The notes: generated from the letters alone by a model not told the origin. A stretch of 64,000 bases of DNA from Paenibacillus sp. DCT19 (GCF_003268635.1 NZ_CP029639.1:2677501-2741500); one strand, 5' to 3'. Numbered from the stretch's first letter, positions 7,544 through 16,856 are shown. A program made the numbers and translations.

Positions 7544-8311
7544 ATGCTCGTTGCGGAACGGTATGAGAAAATAGTGGAATGGGTGGACGCACAAGGAAGC
7601 ATGCGCGTTACAGAGTTAAGTGAACGCTGCGGTGTGACCGAAGAGACGATACGGCGAGATCTGGACAAGCTGGAGCAGGCGGGTAGACTCAGGCGGTCAC
7701 ATGGTGGAGCGGTCACGATTAAATATAAGGATGAGGGACAGCCGGAGATTCCGTATCCGGAGCGGGCTGTAACGCATGCGGATGAGAAACGTAGAATTGC
7801 GGATGAAGCAGTCAAACTGGTCGAGTCTGGCGATCGAATTGCCCTCGATGCGAGTACGACAGCTTGGTATATGGCGGCAGGATTACCGAATATCCCACTT
7901 ACAGTTCTGACGAATTCGATTAAAGTGGCGGCAGAACTTAGCAATAAGGAACAGATTCGCGTGATCGCGACAGGCGGTCAATTGGCCTCAAAGTCACTGT
8001 CCTTTGTAGGGCCGCTGGCTGAGCGTTCTTTGGATGCGTATCATGTGGACAAGGTGTTTCTATCATGTAAAGGTGTGCATCTAACCAAGGGCATCAGCGA
8101 ATCGAATGAACTGCAAGCCTTGGTGAAGCAAAAGATGATCAGTATTGCCGATGAGGTTATTTTGCTGGCAGATTCGAGCAAGTTCAATATACAGGCGTTC
8201 ACGCGGGTCGCAGAGATCGAGAGTGTGTCTAAAGTGATCACGGATCATGGCCTGGATGAAGAGCAGGTTAGTATGCTTGAAGAACAAATGATTGAATTTA
8301 CACGGGTCTAA
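7544..8311 (+). CDS. DeoR/GlpR-family transcriptional regulator
   Basis: Repressors of this family bind DNA with an N-terminal winged helix and sense a sugar phosphate with a C-terminal isomerase-like domain. Residues 1-57 contain the DeoR helix-turn-helix (RVTELSERCGVTEETIRRDL) and the RRSHGGAV wing. The C-terminal domain carries the ligand-pocket blocks LDASTTAWYMA, TNSIKVAAEL, TGGQL and LSCKGV. At 255 aa it is full length. A closely similar regulator is encoded at 18351-19112 beside rhamnulokinase, so the two are paralogues. No sugar gene is adjacent here, so its target is unclear; the OsmC gene follows after 43 bases and may be cotranscribed. Confidence 0.88.
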   Translation: MLVAERYEKIVEWVDAQGSMRVTELSERCGVTEETIRRDLDKLEQAGRLRRSHGGAVTIKYKDEGQPEIPYPERAVTHADEKRRIADEAVKLVESGDRIALDASTTAWYMAAGLPNIPLTVLTNSIKVAAELSNKEQIRVIATGGQLASKSLSFVGPLAERSLDAYHVDKVFLSCKGVHLTKGISESNELQALVKQKMISIADEVILLADSSKFNIQAFTRVAEIESVSKVITDHGLDEEQVSMLEEQMIEFTRV

Positions 8312-8354
8312 TCGTCGAATATAGATAATGTAATACGAAAGGAATGACTATATA

Positions 8355-8813
8355 ATGAAGCATCCTTTTCACCTGAAAGCTGTATGGAATGGTGGACGCA
8401 ATAGTGAGGGTCATATTGATGCTGGAGGACTGAAATCCGTCATCTCGATTCCACAGGAAATGGGCGGCCCGGGAACAGGCACGAATCCAGATGAAATGTT
8501 GCTCGGAGCAGCCGCTACCTGTTACGTCATTACGCTGGCAGCCATGTTAGAGCGTTCTGATATTACACCTTATGAATTGACGCTGGAATCAGAGGCAACG
8601 GTGGATGTAACGAATAACATTTTTACGTATGAGCGGATCGTGCATCGACCTAAAATAGTACTACAAGCAGATGCCACGGAGTCGGATGAAGTGAAGGCAG
8701 AGCGACTGGCTTACAAGGCAGAGGAATCTTGTATGATCTCAAGAGCTGTAGCAGGCAATGTAATCATTGAAACAGAGCCCATAATTGTTAAAGCAAGTGT
8801 TGGCCCGATGTGA
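8355..8813 (+). CDS. OsmC-family peroxiredoxin-like protein
   Basis: OsmC/Ohr proteins reduce organic or inorganic hydroperoxides with two cysteines. The 152-aa product has the fold markers GTNPDEMLLGAAATCYV (first Cys) and KAEESCMISRA (second Cys), both conserved. The ATG at 8355 has GAAAGGAATG upstream. Sequence is closer to the SACOL1771/YhfA-type OsmC subgroup than to Ohr, a judgement made by eye. It lies 43 bases after the DeoR gene with no terminator between, so cotranscription is plausible. Confidence 0.85.
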   Translation: MKHPFHLKAVWNGGRNSEGHIDAGGLKSVISIPQEMGGPGTGTNPDEMLLGAAATCYVITLAAMLERSDITPYELTLESEATVDVTNNIFTYERIVHRPKIVLQADATESDEVKAERLAYKAEESCMISRAVAGNVIIETEPIIVKASVGPM

Positions 8814-8872
8814 CCAGCAGAAGTATAGACGGCAATAGCCGTCATTTTGGGTAAGATGAAGGGAAGTTCAGT

Positions 8873-9460
8873 ATGAGCAATCAGAAAAGTAAAACCACCC
8901 GATTTGCACGTTTGCGACGTGCCATGAAGCTGAATTTCCTCAAATTGTTACGTGCTCCAGGTGGTGCTCACAAAGTATCGACGGGGTTCGCCATAGGCTT
9001 TGGACTGGAACTGATCGTTATTTCTACCGCATCGCTAATTTATCTGGTGTTCTACCCGATTGTTCGGCTATCAGGTGGGTCTTTGCCAGCCGCAATTGTA
9101 GGGAATGTTGTTGGCAAGCTTACATTCTTACCGATCATTCTGATGCCGCTTGCGAAGCAGATTGGTTCTTGGATTTTACCGGCACATAGCATGGGGAATG
9201 GAATTGTGCATGAGAGTGCATGGATGGAGTTGTTCCGTGGGAATTGGTCAGCTCTGAGCGAGCTGTTGTTAGGTGGACTTGATATATTGGCAGGCATGTC
9301 GATCTTTGGGGCAACGCTGGGGTTAATTTCTTATTTTGTCGTCAAATTCTTCTATGTAAGGGCGCTAAACCGTCGGTATGAACGCCGATTGGAGAAACGC
9401 CATCAAGCGGCGTCATCTCCATCGACTGCTATGCTAATTAGGAAACCATCACAATCATAA
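8873..9460 (+). CDS. DUF2062 membrane protein
   Basis: A 195-aa protein with a basic N terminus, the DUF2062 hallmark LLRAPGGAHKVSTGFAIG, three or more hydrophobic helices and a very basic C-terminal tail (YERRLEKRHQ). The family is membrane embedded and of unknown biochemical role, sometimes linked to envelope glycans. The ribosome site is weak (GAAGGGAAG). Its 3' end overlaps the convergent AEC transporter gene by 23 bases, so the two transcripts must overlap. Confidence 0.75.
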   Translation: MSNQKSKTTRFARLRRAMKLNFLKLLRAPGGAHKVSTGFAIGFGLELIVISTASLIYLVFYPIVRLSGGSLPAAIVGNVVGKLTFLPIILMPLAKQIGSWILPAHSMGNGIVHESAWMELFRGNWSALSELLLGGLDILAGMSIFGATLGLISYFVVKFFYVRALNRRYERRLEKRHQAASSPSTAMLIRKPSQS

Positions 9461-10367
9461 TAGGCAGTATGCCCATAGATGCAACGGTTGTCCACAAAAT
9501 GCAGCGCGATACAAACTGAGGCGAGGCATTGAATTGTTCGGCAAGTATCACTGCATTTACTGCGGTTGGCATGGATGACAGGATCAGCAGAACACTGAAT
9601 AACGTTCCCTCAACTTGAAGCGCGCGAAGGATCAAGTAGGAGAGTACTGGTGCTGCGGCTAGGCGCACGATAAGTCCTGTCCAAAAAGCGCGGTGAACAT
9701 TTGGCAGCCATGGCTCCGTTGACCCACGTGGACGCAGCATCTGTGCTCCAAGAATGGCAAGTACAACGGGAGCATATCCTGTTGCAATCATCGAGATCCC
9801 TCCATCTAACGCTTCAGGCAAATGAAGATCGGATGAACGAAGGAGTATGGCGATGGTCGCTGCATAGATTGAAGGCATACGAAAGACGGACAACATGGCC
9901 TTTTGAACTGTGAATTCAGATCGCGCTGCAAAAAAGATACCGACCGTATTTACAATAATCATCTGTCCAATCACATAAACCGAAGCCTTATCTAGTCCAA
10001 GCTGGCCAAAGGCTAATAGTACAAGCGGGAGCCCGTAATTCACACAGTTCGTAAACGTGGAGACGAGGGTAAGTCCCGCTTTTTCACTTGCCCCTAGCTT
10101 AAAGACTCGGCTTAGCAATTCGGCAAGTAGCCAGAGGGCGACAAGATTAATAATCGAAAACCAGAGCGTGCTTGTGACGTCTGTCCATGTAATTTCGGCG
10201 TGAAGCAATGTATCAAAGATAAGGGCTGGGCTCAAAATATAGAGGGAAAAAGTTGAAAGCGGCTTGGTATCCCAATTTTTGAATCTTTTGAGCAGAAGAC
10301 CTGCAATGACAGGAAGTGAAATAGGGAGAAATACGTGATATAGCGTCAACATAAATGAGTGCAACAA
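9438..10367 (-). CDS. AEC-family (auxin efflux carrier-like) transporter
   Basis: Membrane carrier of the AEC/BART type; bacterial members move malate, malonate or similar organic acids. The 309-aa product shows about ten hydrophobic segments in the N5-loop-C5 pattern, with family blocks FLPISLPVIAGLLLKRF at the start and LLILSSMPTAVNAVILAEQF near the end. The most upstream start is a TTG with AAAGGA 10 bases before it; an ATG five codons downstream (10352) lacks a close ribosome site, so the TTG is kept. It is convergent with and overlaps the DUF2062 gene. Substrate cannot be inferred from context. Confidence 0.85.
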   Translation of the reverse strand: MLHSFMLTLYHVFLPISLPVIAGLLLKRFKNWDTKPLSTFSLYILSPALIFDTLLHAEITWTDVTSTLWFSIINLVALWLLAELLSRVFKLGASEKAGLTLVSTFTNCVNYGLPLVLLAFGQLGLDKASVYVIGQMIIVNTVGIFFAARSEFTVQKAMLSVFRMPSIYAATIAILLRSSDLHLPEALDGGISMIATGYAPVVLAILGAQMLRPRGSTEPWLPNVHRAFWTGLIVRLAAAPVLSYLILRALQVEGTLFSVLLILSSMPTAVNAVILAEQFNASPQFVSRCILWTTVASMGILPIMIVMVS

Positions 10368-10504
10368 CGTTGTTCAGTCCTTTCTAGATGTCAAACCTCT
10401 CTCATCATATCAGAAATGCATCTTAGGATGAATAAATTGGCTATAATCCTGTGAATGTGGGTGCTGTAATACGGCTTGTCGGCAGCGTTTGGAGCGAGGG
10501 TGGA

Positions 10505-10533
10505 TTGCTATTTTGATATGACAGATTTATTAT
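10505..10533 (+). promoter_or_regulatory. SigA-type promoter of the lactonase gene
   Basis: TTGCTA (10505-10510), 17-base spacer, TATTAT (10528-10533), 47 bases upstream of the chosen ATG. Confidence 0.5.
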
Positions 10534-10579
10534 AGAAGAGGTGCAACAAGATTACATACACATAGAGGAGGAAACTATA

Positions 10580-11662
10580 ATGAGTGAAACTAAACGCTTG
10601 ATCGTACTGACTGGCTCTTATGCCGAAGCTGAGAATGAGGGCATTTATGCATATGAATTGAATGAGGATACAGGAAGTCTGGCGAAGCTGGATGGCATCG
10701 CTGGGGTGAAAAACCCAACGTTTGTCAACGTTGATGCAGAAGGCAACAAGCTGTATGCGATTGGTGAAGCAACTTCTGCTGAAGGCAACAAGATGTCAGA
10801 AGCGGTAGCTCTGAGCATCGATCCTGCGACAGGCAAGTTGTCCTTGCTGAACCGCAAAAACTCCATTTCCGCTCCTCCTTGTCATATCCAGCGTGACCCA
10901 TCCGGACGTTACTTGATTCTGTCGAGTTACCATGGTGGATTGGTTGGTCTGCAAGCTGTTACGGATAACGGTGAAATCGGTGAGCTATTGGATGAGAAGA
11001 AACATGAAGGTCAAGGCGCACATCCTGAACGTCAAGACAAACCACATGTACACTCCGCATTCTTCAGCCCTGATGGCAAATATATGATGGTACAAGATCT
11101 CGGTGCAGATAAAATTGCAATCTATTCCATTGATGCAGACAAGAATGAATTGGTACTGCACAGTGAAACGAAAACTCACGCGGGTGCAGGCCCACGTCAC
11201 TTGGCGTTTCATCCAAACGGTCAATTCGCTTATGTAATCAATGAAGTGGATTCTTCAATTACTTCTTTCCGTTATGATGCTGCTGCGGGTACGTTGACAG
11301 AAGTATCTACGGTGTCTACATTGCCAGATGGATATGAAGGTAAGGAGAATACAACAGCTGAAATTACCGTTTCTAACGATGGACGTTTCGTTTATGGTTC
11401 CAACCGTGGTCATGACAGCATCGTTGTGTTTGCTGTGGATGCAGATGCAGGACATCTGAAACTGGTGGAGCATGTATCGGCAGAGGGTGAACACCCACGT
11501 CATTTCGCGTTGACTCCAAACGGCAAATTGCTGATTGCAGCTAACCGTGACACAAACAATATCGTAACGTTCACTGTAGATCAAGAGAGCGGACGTTTGA
11601 AATACACAGGACACAGCACAGGTGTATCCAAGCCAGTATGTGTGAAGCCTGTATATCTGTAA
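10580..11662 (+). CDS. Lactonase family beta-propeller protein (6-phosphogluconolactonase-like)
   Basis: Seven-bladed propeller of the YkgB/Pgl type, which hydrolyses 6-phosphogluconolactone or other sugar lactones. The 360-aa product shows the repeated propeller pattern (HIQRDPSGRYLI, HSAFFSPDGKYM, RHLAFHPNGQFAYVINE, RHFALTPNGKLLIAANRDT). The ATG at 10580 is preceded by AGAGGAGGAAA; an upstream in-frame start at 10541 has no such site. Monocistronic, with a promoter at 10505 and a terminator at 11753. Assignment to the lactonase family is firm; true Pgl activity is inferred. Confidence 0.88.
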   Translation: MSETKRLIVLTGSYAEAENEGIYAYELNEDTGSLAKLDGIAGVKNPTFVNVDAEGNKLYAIGEATSAEGNKMSEAVALSIDPATGKLSLLNRKNSISAPPCHIQRDPSGRYLILSSYHGGLVGLQAVTDNGEIGELLDEKKHEGQGAHPERQDKPHVHSAFFSPDGKYMMVQDLGADKIAIYSIDADKNELVLHSETKTHAGAGPRHLAFHPNGQFAYVINEVDSSITSFRYDAAAGTLTEVSTVSTLPDGYEGKENTTAEITVSNDGRFVYGSNRGHDSIVVFAVDADAGHLKLVEHVSAEGEHPRHFALTPNGKLLIAANRDTNNIVTFTVDQESGRLKYTGHSTGVSKPVCVKPVYL

Positions 11663-11752
11663 GTTTCCTGTAAGCTGATGATCCGAATTGAGGCATTGAT
11701 GTGACTTATCATTTCGCATGCGGTGCTTTGTCATATCACAGGGTTGTCCAAG

Positions 11753-11789
11753 AGATCACTTCCTTTCAATAGAAAGGGGTGATCTTTTT
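11753..11789 (+). terminator. Rho-independent terminator after the lactonase gene
   Basis: Left arm AGATCACTTCCTTTC, loop AATA, right arm GAAAGGGGTGATCT, followed by TTTTT. Confidence 0.85.
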
Positions 11790-11893
11790 CGTGTTTTTTC
11801 GACTCGAAAAGTGAGTGGAAATACCAAATATAGTTCTTATAACAACATAAATGTATCAATAGTTTCGTGCAAGTAACTACCTCACTTCAAAGT

Positions 11894-12018
11894 GCGTACT
11901 TCCAGAATGGATAGTCAGGGTCTACAATAAACGAGTAGCCACAACCAAACATTGCATGCATTGAAGCAGATGGAATGGTGCAAGTTAAACATTTAGAGTC
12001 GATTTACAGGAAGTACGC
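11894..12018. promoter_or_regulatory. Separated inverted repeat upstream of hxlA, candidate regulator sites
   Basis: GCGTACTTCC at 11894-11903 is exactly mirrored by GGAAGTACGC at 12009-12018, the second arm 36 bases before hxlA. HxlR of B. subtilis binds paired sites upstream of hxlA, so these arms are candidates, but I have no consensus to match them to. Confidence 0.3.
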
Positions 12019-12054
12019 CATACTCATATTTGAACAACAAAGGAGAAATAAATT

Positions 12055-12687
12055 ATGAAATTACAACTCGCACTTGATCTCGTTAATATCCCTGATGGTA
12101 TCGCACTGGTTAAAGAAGTTGAACAATATATTGATATCGTTGAAATTGGTACACCAATTGTAATCAACGAAGGATTGCATGCTGTTAAAGCAATGAAAGA
12201 AGCTTTCCCTAACCTGCAAGTTCTGGCTGACCTGAAAATTATGGACGCAGGTGGTTACGAAATTATGAAAGCTGCTGAAGCGGGTGCAGATCTGGTAACT
12301 GTTCTTGGTGCAACCAACGACATGACGATCAAAGGCGCTGTTGAAGAAGCTAAAAAACAAAACAAACAAGTTCTGGTTGATATGATCAACGTACCTGACC
12401 TTGAAAAACGTGCTCGTGAAATTGATGCTCTTGGCGTTGACTACATCTGTGTACACACAGGTTATGACCAACAAGCAGCAGGACAAAGTCCATTTGAAGA
12501 TCTGCAAACGATCAAACGTGCTGTAAAAAATGCAAAAACAGCTGTAGCGGGTGGAATCAAGCTCGACACGCTTCCAGAAGTAATTAAAGCACAACCGGAT
12601 CTCGTAATCGTTGGTGGCGGAATTACAGGTCAGGATGACAAAGCAGCAGTTGCAGCTGAGATGCAACGTCTTGTTCGCCAAGGCTAA
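12055..12687 (+). CDS. hxlA: 3-hexulose-6-phosphate synthase
   Basis: Condenses formaldehyde with ribulose 5-phosphate to give hexulose 6-phosphate, the first step of ribulose monophosphate detoxification. The 210-aa product is a complete OMP-decarboxylase-superfamily barrel: LALDLVNIPDGIAL, the catalytic ADLKIMDAGGYE segment, VHTGYDQQAAG and the phosphate site VIVGGGITGQDD. AAAGGAGAAA precedes the ATG. hxlB begins 4 bases after its stop. The codon usage is tidy and biased toward Paenibacillus-preferred codons, suggesting high expression when induced. Formaldehyde induction through the nearby HxlR is inferred from B. subtilis. Confidence 0.95.
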   Translation: MKLQLALDLVNIPDGIALVKEVEQYIDIVEIGTPIVINEGLHAVKAMKEAFPNLQVLADLKIMDAGGYEIMKAAEAGADLVTVLGATNDMTIKGAVEEAKKQNKQVLVDMINVPDLEKRAREIDALGVDYICVHTGYDQQAAGQSPFEDLQTIKRAVKNAKTAVAGGIKLDTLPEVIKAQPDLVIVGGGITGQDDKAAVAAEMQRLVRQG

Positions 12688-12691
12688 GCAT

Positions 12692-13255
12692 ATGAGCACA
12701 AATCAATACGCAGCAGATATCCTGAAGGAGCTGGAGCGTACACTGAGCCAGATCGACGATGCAGAAATGCAGGTAATGGCTGAGCATATTCTGGCGGCTG
12801 AACAGATTTTTGTCGCAGGAGCAGGCAGATCAGGTCTTATGGGAAAAGCTTTTGCCATGAGATTGATGCAGATGGGTCTTCGGGTCTATGTGGTAGGCGA
12901 GACCGTTACACCAGGTATCAGTCCGAAAGATTTCCTGCTGTTATGCTCAGGCTCAGGGGAGACAGGCAGTCTAGCAGCGATGGCTCAAAAGGCTAACAAA
13001 GCTGGAGCACCTGTCGGTCTGATCACCATTAAACCAGAGTCTACCATTGGACAAATCGCAGATTCGGTAGTACGCATCCCGGCTTCAGCCAAAGAGGATA
13101 CCGCCACTGCTGGAGCGTCAGTTACAATTCAGCCAATGGGTTCCTTGTTCGAACAGGGATTGTTATTAGGCATGGATGCACTGGTTCTTACGTTGATGGA
13201 AATGAAGAGTATGACCGGAGCAGACATGTTTGGACGTCACGCTAACCTAGAATAG
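12692..13255 (+). CDS. hxlB: 6-phospho-3-hexuloisomerase
   Basis: Isomerises hexulose 6-phosphate to fructose 6-phosphate, completing formaldehyde fixation. The 187-aa SIS-domain protein has FVAGAGRSGLMGKAFAMRLM, CSGSGETGSL and the family C terminus LVLTLMEMKSMTGADMFGRH. The ATG at 12692 is 4 bases after the hxlA stop; a longer frame upstream lies inside hxlA. The ribosome site is weak (CCAAGG), consistent with translational coupling. A strong terminator follows at 13301. Confidence 0.95.
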   Translation: MSTNQYAADILKELERTLSQIDDAEMQVMAEHILAAEQIFVAGAGRSGLMGKAFAMRLMQMGLRVYVVGETVTPGISPKDFLLLCSGSGETGSLAAMAQKANKAGAPVGLITIKPESTIGQIADSVVRIPASAKEDTATAGASVTIQPMGSLFEQGLLLGMDALVLTLMEMKSMTGADMFGRHANLE

Positions 13256-13300
13256 TTGATTTGTTATTGTGTTCGATGAATTGTAATAATAGATCGATGG

Positions 13301-13340
13301 AAGACCGGAAACCTTTGATTGCAAAGGCTCCGGTCTTTTT
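13301..13340 (+). terminator. Rho-independent terminator of hxlAB
   Basis: Outer stem AAGACCGGA / TCCGGTCTT with an inner stem CCTTTG / CAAAGG, followed by TTTTT. Confidence 0.85.
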
Positions 13341-13420
13341 CCGTGAAGTGAACCAGCGGTCTGATTTTTCGTCTTACTTTGCATCTTGTCTCTGCTGTAG
13401 TAGAATTAATAACAAGCTTT

Positions 13421-13470
13421 ACTTATATAGGTTGTTCAAAACTCGGTACTGAAAACCACTTAATTGAACA
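13421..13470. repeat. Dispersed repeat, copy 1
   Basis: Contains ACTTATATAGGTTGTTCAAA and then TACTGAAAACC and TGAACAC in order. The same blocks occur at 22326-22362, where about 15 bases between the first two blocks are missing. The TTGTTCAAAA part also matches repeat material at 22188 and 47757. Confidence 0.55.
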
Positions 13471-13587
13471 CTTATTTTATAGTATGTACTTATTATGATG
13501 TATGAAACGACGAGCGTACTCGTGTGCATTGTGCATGCGATAGGTGTTTGTTCGCGATATACGATTTGGAGATAGGGGGCTCGGTGA

Positions 13588-13944
13588 ATGGCATCCGAAG
13601 TCAAGGAACGGATTAATCTGAAAGAGATTAACTGTGAGAAGGAACTAACGTTAGCTGTGATTGGCGGCAAATGGAAATTGATCATTCTGTGGCACTTAGG
13701 TTTGGAAGGTACCAAACGATTCAGTGAATTGAAACGACTCATCCCTCATATTACGCAGAAAATGCTGACGAACCAGCTGCGCGAGCTAGAGGAAGATCAA
13801 TTAATCGAGCGTAAAGTGTATGCTGAAGTACCTCCGCGTGTAGAATACACCCTGACAGACCACGGACAGAGTCTGATGCCAGTGCTACATGCGATGTATA
13901 ACTGGGGTAAGAATTATGGTGAGAATGTCATCTGGAAGGCATAA
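13588..13944 (+). CDS. hxlR: HxlR-family regulator with formaldehyde-sensing Cys-x-Lys motif
   Basis: Winged-helix regulator of 118 aa. The motif [17 protein letters not shown] and the recognition region [19 protein letters not shown] are typical of the HxlR family. At the N terminus the sequence NCEKE places Cys16 and Lys18 two residues apart, as Cys11 and Lys13 in B. subtilis HxlR, which formaldehyde bridges. With hxlAB immediately upstream on the same strand, it is very probably their activator; in B. subtilis the regulator is divergent instead. GGGGG 8 bases before the ATG fits the start. It has its own terminator at 14030. Confidence 0.85.
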   Translation: MASEVKERINLKEINCEKELTLAVIGGKWKLIILWHLGLEGTKRFSELKRLIPHITQKMLTNQLRELEEDQLIERKVYAEVPPRVEYTLTDHGQSLMPVLHAMYNWGKNYGENVIWKA

Positions 13945-14029
13945 CTGCCTCCGTAAGCAATATCATCTGGGATCGCTCAATACTTACGTCGAATTTATTA
14001 ATGTTAGAAAATAGTATAGAAATTACTAC

Positions 14030-14072
14030 AATCGCAGGTTATGGAGCACGTCCATAACCTGCGATTTTTTAA
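14030..14072 (+). terminator. Rho-independent terminator after hxlR
   Basis: Perfect 16-bp stem (AATCGCAGGTTATGGA and its complement) with a 5-base loop GCACG and a T run; among the strongest in the window. Confidence 0.9.
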
Positions 14073-14185
14073 CGTTCTGAACAAAATTTGAATCAAAAGT
14101 CTCAATTTAGGAGATGTCAGGTATACTTGCTCTCAATATGATAGGATGAGAGATATTGTAAATGTTAGGAGGATGAACAAGAACG

Positions 14186-15986
14186 ATGGAAAAAATACGT
14201 ACACGCGCTGAAGTCGCGGAGGAAACAACCTGGAATTTGCAAGATTTATTTGCCACCGATGCAGAATGGGAAGCAGAGCTTAGATCTCTCCCTGAAGCGG
14301 CTGCACATGTCGAAACATTCAAAGGTCGCTTAGGTGAAGGTGCGGAACAGTTATTGGCTTGTCTCGATGCCTTAGAAGCGCTTCAGGAACGGATCGTAAA
14401 GACCGCTTCGTATGCTCGACTGAAGCAGTCTGAAGACAGTACCAATCCTGTGAATATTGAAAATTCTGCGAAAGCAGGGACATCCTCTCTCATTTGTCAT
14501 CGTCGTTGTCCTTTGTTCATTCTGAGATTACAGATCTTCCTGAAGGTACAGTGGAACGATATATAGAGGAGCTTCCAGGTCTCCAGAATTATGCTCGCAG
14601 TTTGAAACGATTAATTAAAGACAAACAACATCGCTTATCCCCGAGACCGAGAAGGTACTTGCTTCACTTGGAGAGGTCTTGGATTCACCGTACCGGATCT
14701 ATCTACGAGGTAAACTAGCAGATATGAAATTCGATGATGCGCTCGATGAGGAAGACAACAATCGTCCATTGTCTTGGTCTTTTTATGAGAATAATTATGA
14801 AATGTCTTCAGACACGAAGCTACGCCGCTCAGCCTATGCGGCATTCAGTGCCAAGCTGAACGATTACAAAAATACGTTCGCTGAAGGTTATGCCGCAGAA
14901 GTGAAGAAACAGGTTGTGATGTCCCGGTTAAGGGGTTATGACGATGTGACGGACATGCTCCTTAATTCGCAACAAGTGAGCAAAGAAATGTACAATAACG
15001 TGCTGGATATTATCCAGAAGGAACTTGCACCACATATGCGAAGACTTGCTGCGCTTAAGAAAAGAGAACTCGGCTTGGATAAGTTAATGTTCTGTGATCT
15101 GAAGGCTCCTCTTGATCCGGAATTCAGTCCAGCGATAACCTATGAAGAAGCATGTAAGTTAATTCAAGAAGCACTTGCTGTGCTTGGACCAGAATATGGT
15201 GAGATTGTAGAGCGGGCATTCAATGATCGCTGGGTGGACTATGCGGATAATGCAGGTAAATCTACTGGAGCGTTCTGTTCCTCGATCTACGGTGCACACT
15301 CTTATATTCTCATCTCTTGGGCAAATAACATGCGCGGAGCATTTACACTTGCTCATGAAGTGGGACATGCTGGACATTTCATGCTTGCTGGACGCTACCA
15401 GAGTCTGACCAATACCAGACCCTCGTTATATTTCATAGAAGCGCCTTCGACAATGAATGAAATGTTGCTCGCAGACCATCTACTTCAAAAATCCGATAAT
15501 CCGAGAATGCGGCGCTGGGTTATTTTACAGCTTCTCAATACGTATTATCATAACTTTGTTACGCATCTATTAGAAGGTGAACTGCAGCGTCGTGTCTACG
15601 CTCTGGCAACCAAGGATCAACCGATTACAGCCCAAACCTTGAGCCAGCTCAAAGGTGATATCCTCTCCGAGTTCTGGGGACCGGATCTGGTCATTGACGA
15701 AGGTGCGAAGCTGACCTGGATGAGACAACCACATTATTACATGGGATTATATCCATACACATATGCAGCAGGCCTGACTGCGTCCACTGCCGCCGCTGTA
15801 CTTATACGTGAAGAAGGACAGCCTGCTGTGGATCGCTGGCTCGAAGCACTTAAGTCAGGTGGAAGCCTTGATCCGCAGGAATTAATGAAGCTTGCTGGTG
15901 TGGATATGTCCGGGCCAGAGCCTATTCGCTCTGCTGTAGCATATGTTGGCAGTCTGGTAGACGAACTCGAACGTCTGTATTCCTAA
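14186..15986 (+). CDS. M3 family oligoendopeptidase, two frame breaks as read
   Basis: Zinc peptidase of the PepF/M3B type, cleaving cytosolic oligopeptides. The frame from ATG 14186 gives TTWNLQDLFATDAEWE and SEDSTNPVNIENSAKAG, then breaks at GGG 14477-14479; the continuation LSFVHSEITDLPEGTVERY is one frame away. A second break at CCCC 14639-14642 moves to the frame that runs to 15986 with the HEVGHAGHF active site. Adding one base at each run restores one 600-aa protein of normal length with no lost residue. Both sites being single-base losses in homopolymers suggests sequencing error, not decay. AGGAGGATGAA precedes the ATG. A second M3 peptidase is at 54236. Confidence 0.85.
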
Positions 15987-16033
15987 TTAGGTTCATATAG
16001 TATATGGACGGACAAGGTAAGTAGGTTAATTAC

Positions 16034-16076
16034 ATGCACCGTCTCCTTGATTATGGAGGCGGTGCATCTCATTTCT
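16034..16076 (+). terminator. Terminator after the M3 peptidase gene
   Basis: 13-bp stem ATGCACCGTCTCC / GGAGGCGGTGCAT (one G-T pair) followed by a weak T-rich tail. Confidence 0.65.
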
Positions 16077-16089
16077 AGCGAAAGGAAAG

Positions 16090-16607
16090 ATGATGAATGG
16101 GTTTACGACGCAAATGTTCATCTCGGGTGCATTAAATATGGACGGGTTCGGTGTCTTTGACGACATGAACGGTGTACCAGGATTTGAGGGCAGTCAAGGC
16201 GGTTTCTTTACAGGATTCGGTTCATTTGAAATGTTAAACGCATGGATACCGATATTGTTTGGTGTGGTGTTTGTGGGATTGCGGGAATCATCGCTTATGT
16301 GATCATTTCAAACTTACGCACTTGGTCTGCCAACAATGCTGCTACATTGCTCACATTACATTCCACAATCGTGACGAAGCGAACCCAAGTAAGAGGAGGA
16401 GGAAATAGCAGAGCTTCAACCTATTATTACGTGACCTTTGAACTGGATAACGGAGAACGTATTGAACTGATGGTTGGAGGCAGTGAGTATGGAGCCTTGG
16501 TCGAAAGAGATCAGGGAATGCTTACCTATCAGGGCACGAGATTTAAGCAGTTTGAACGAGATCTACAGCAGCAGTCCGGGATAAGTACTGGACGTTTCTA
16601 CACGTAA
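16090..16607 (+). CDS. DUF2500 protein, one frame break as read
   Basis: Small membrane protein of unknown role. From ATG 16090 the product has a Gly/Phe-rich N terminus, then one transmembrane helix (AWIPILFGVVFVG). The frame breaks at GGG 16275-16277; one added G continues it as IAGIIAYVIISNL and into the DUF2500 domain (VTKRTQVRGGGNSRASTYYY, LTYQGTRFKQFER), giving 172 aa. The helix sits exactly across the break, which supports a sequencing loss over real decay. Ribosome site AAAGGAAAG lies close to ATG 16090, so ATG 16093 could be the real start. Confidence 0.75.
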
Positions 16608-16620
16608 ATAAGCGAATGTT

Positions 16621-16650
16621 GGCTCCTTCTATGCGTAAGGAGTCTTTTTG
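16621..16650 (+). terminator. Rho-independent terminator after the DUF2500 gene
   Basis: Stem GGCTCCTT / AAGGAGTC with an 8-base loop and TTTTT. Confidence 0.8.
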
Positions 16651-16680
16651 TATTCAGCAAAAAGAAAGAAACACAGGGTA

Positions 16681-16694
16681 TTCAAACGCTTACA
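16681..16694. promoter_or_regulatory. Candidate cre (CcpA) site upstream of rhaB
   Basis: TTCAAACGCTTACA fits the cre consensus TGWAARCGYTWWCA with two mismatches at the left end; the core AACGCTT is intact. Catabolite repression of a rhamnose operon would be expected. Confidence 0.45.
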
Positions 16695-16856
16695 ACAATG
16701 ATATACTCGTAAAATAAAGCTAAACAGTATAAAACAAAAATAAACAAACAACAAAACACATATCAAAGTACAGAAGAATGAAGTGAACAATTCACAGGGA
16801 AACGTCAGACAAGAAATTTCTCATTATATATGTTGTAGAAAGGTAGGTGTATAGCC

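Larger units (their letters stand above)
11663..12054. other. Intergenic region between lactonase and hxlA
   Basis: Holds the lactonase terminator and a pair of inverted 10-base arms (GCGTACTTCC at 11894-11903 and GGAAGTACGC at 12009-12018), listed separately. No ORF is evident. Confidence 0.6.

Noticed and set aside
12061..12699. 212-codon minus-strand frame opposite hxlA
   Set aside because: A mirror of the regular codon pattern of hxlA; product is Cys/Phe-rich and resembles no protein.
14186..15986. Calling the M3 peptidase a decayed pseudogene
   Set aside because: Both breaks are one-base losses in homopolymers and the rest is perfectly conserved; the same lesion type recurs in five other genes, so error is more likely.
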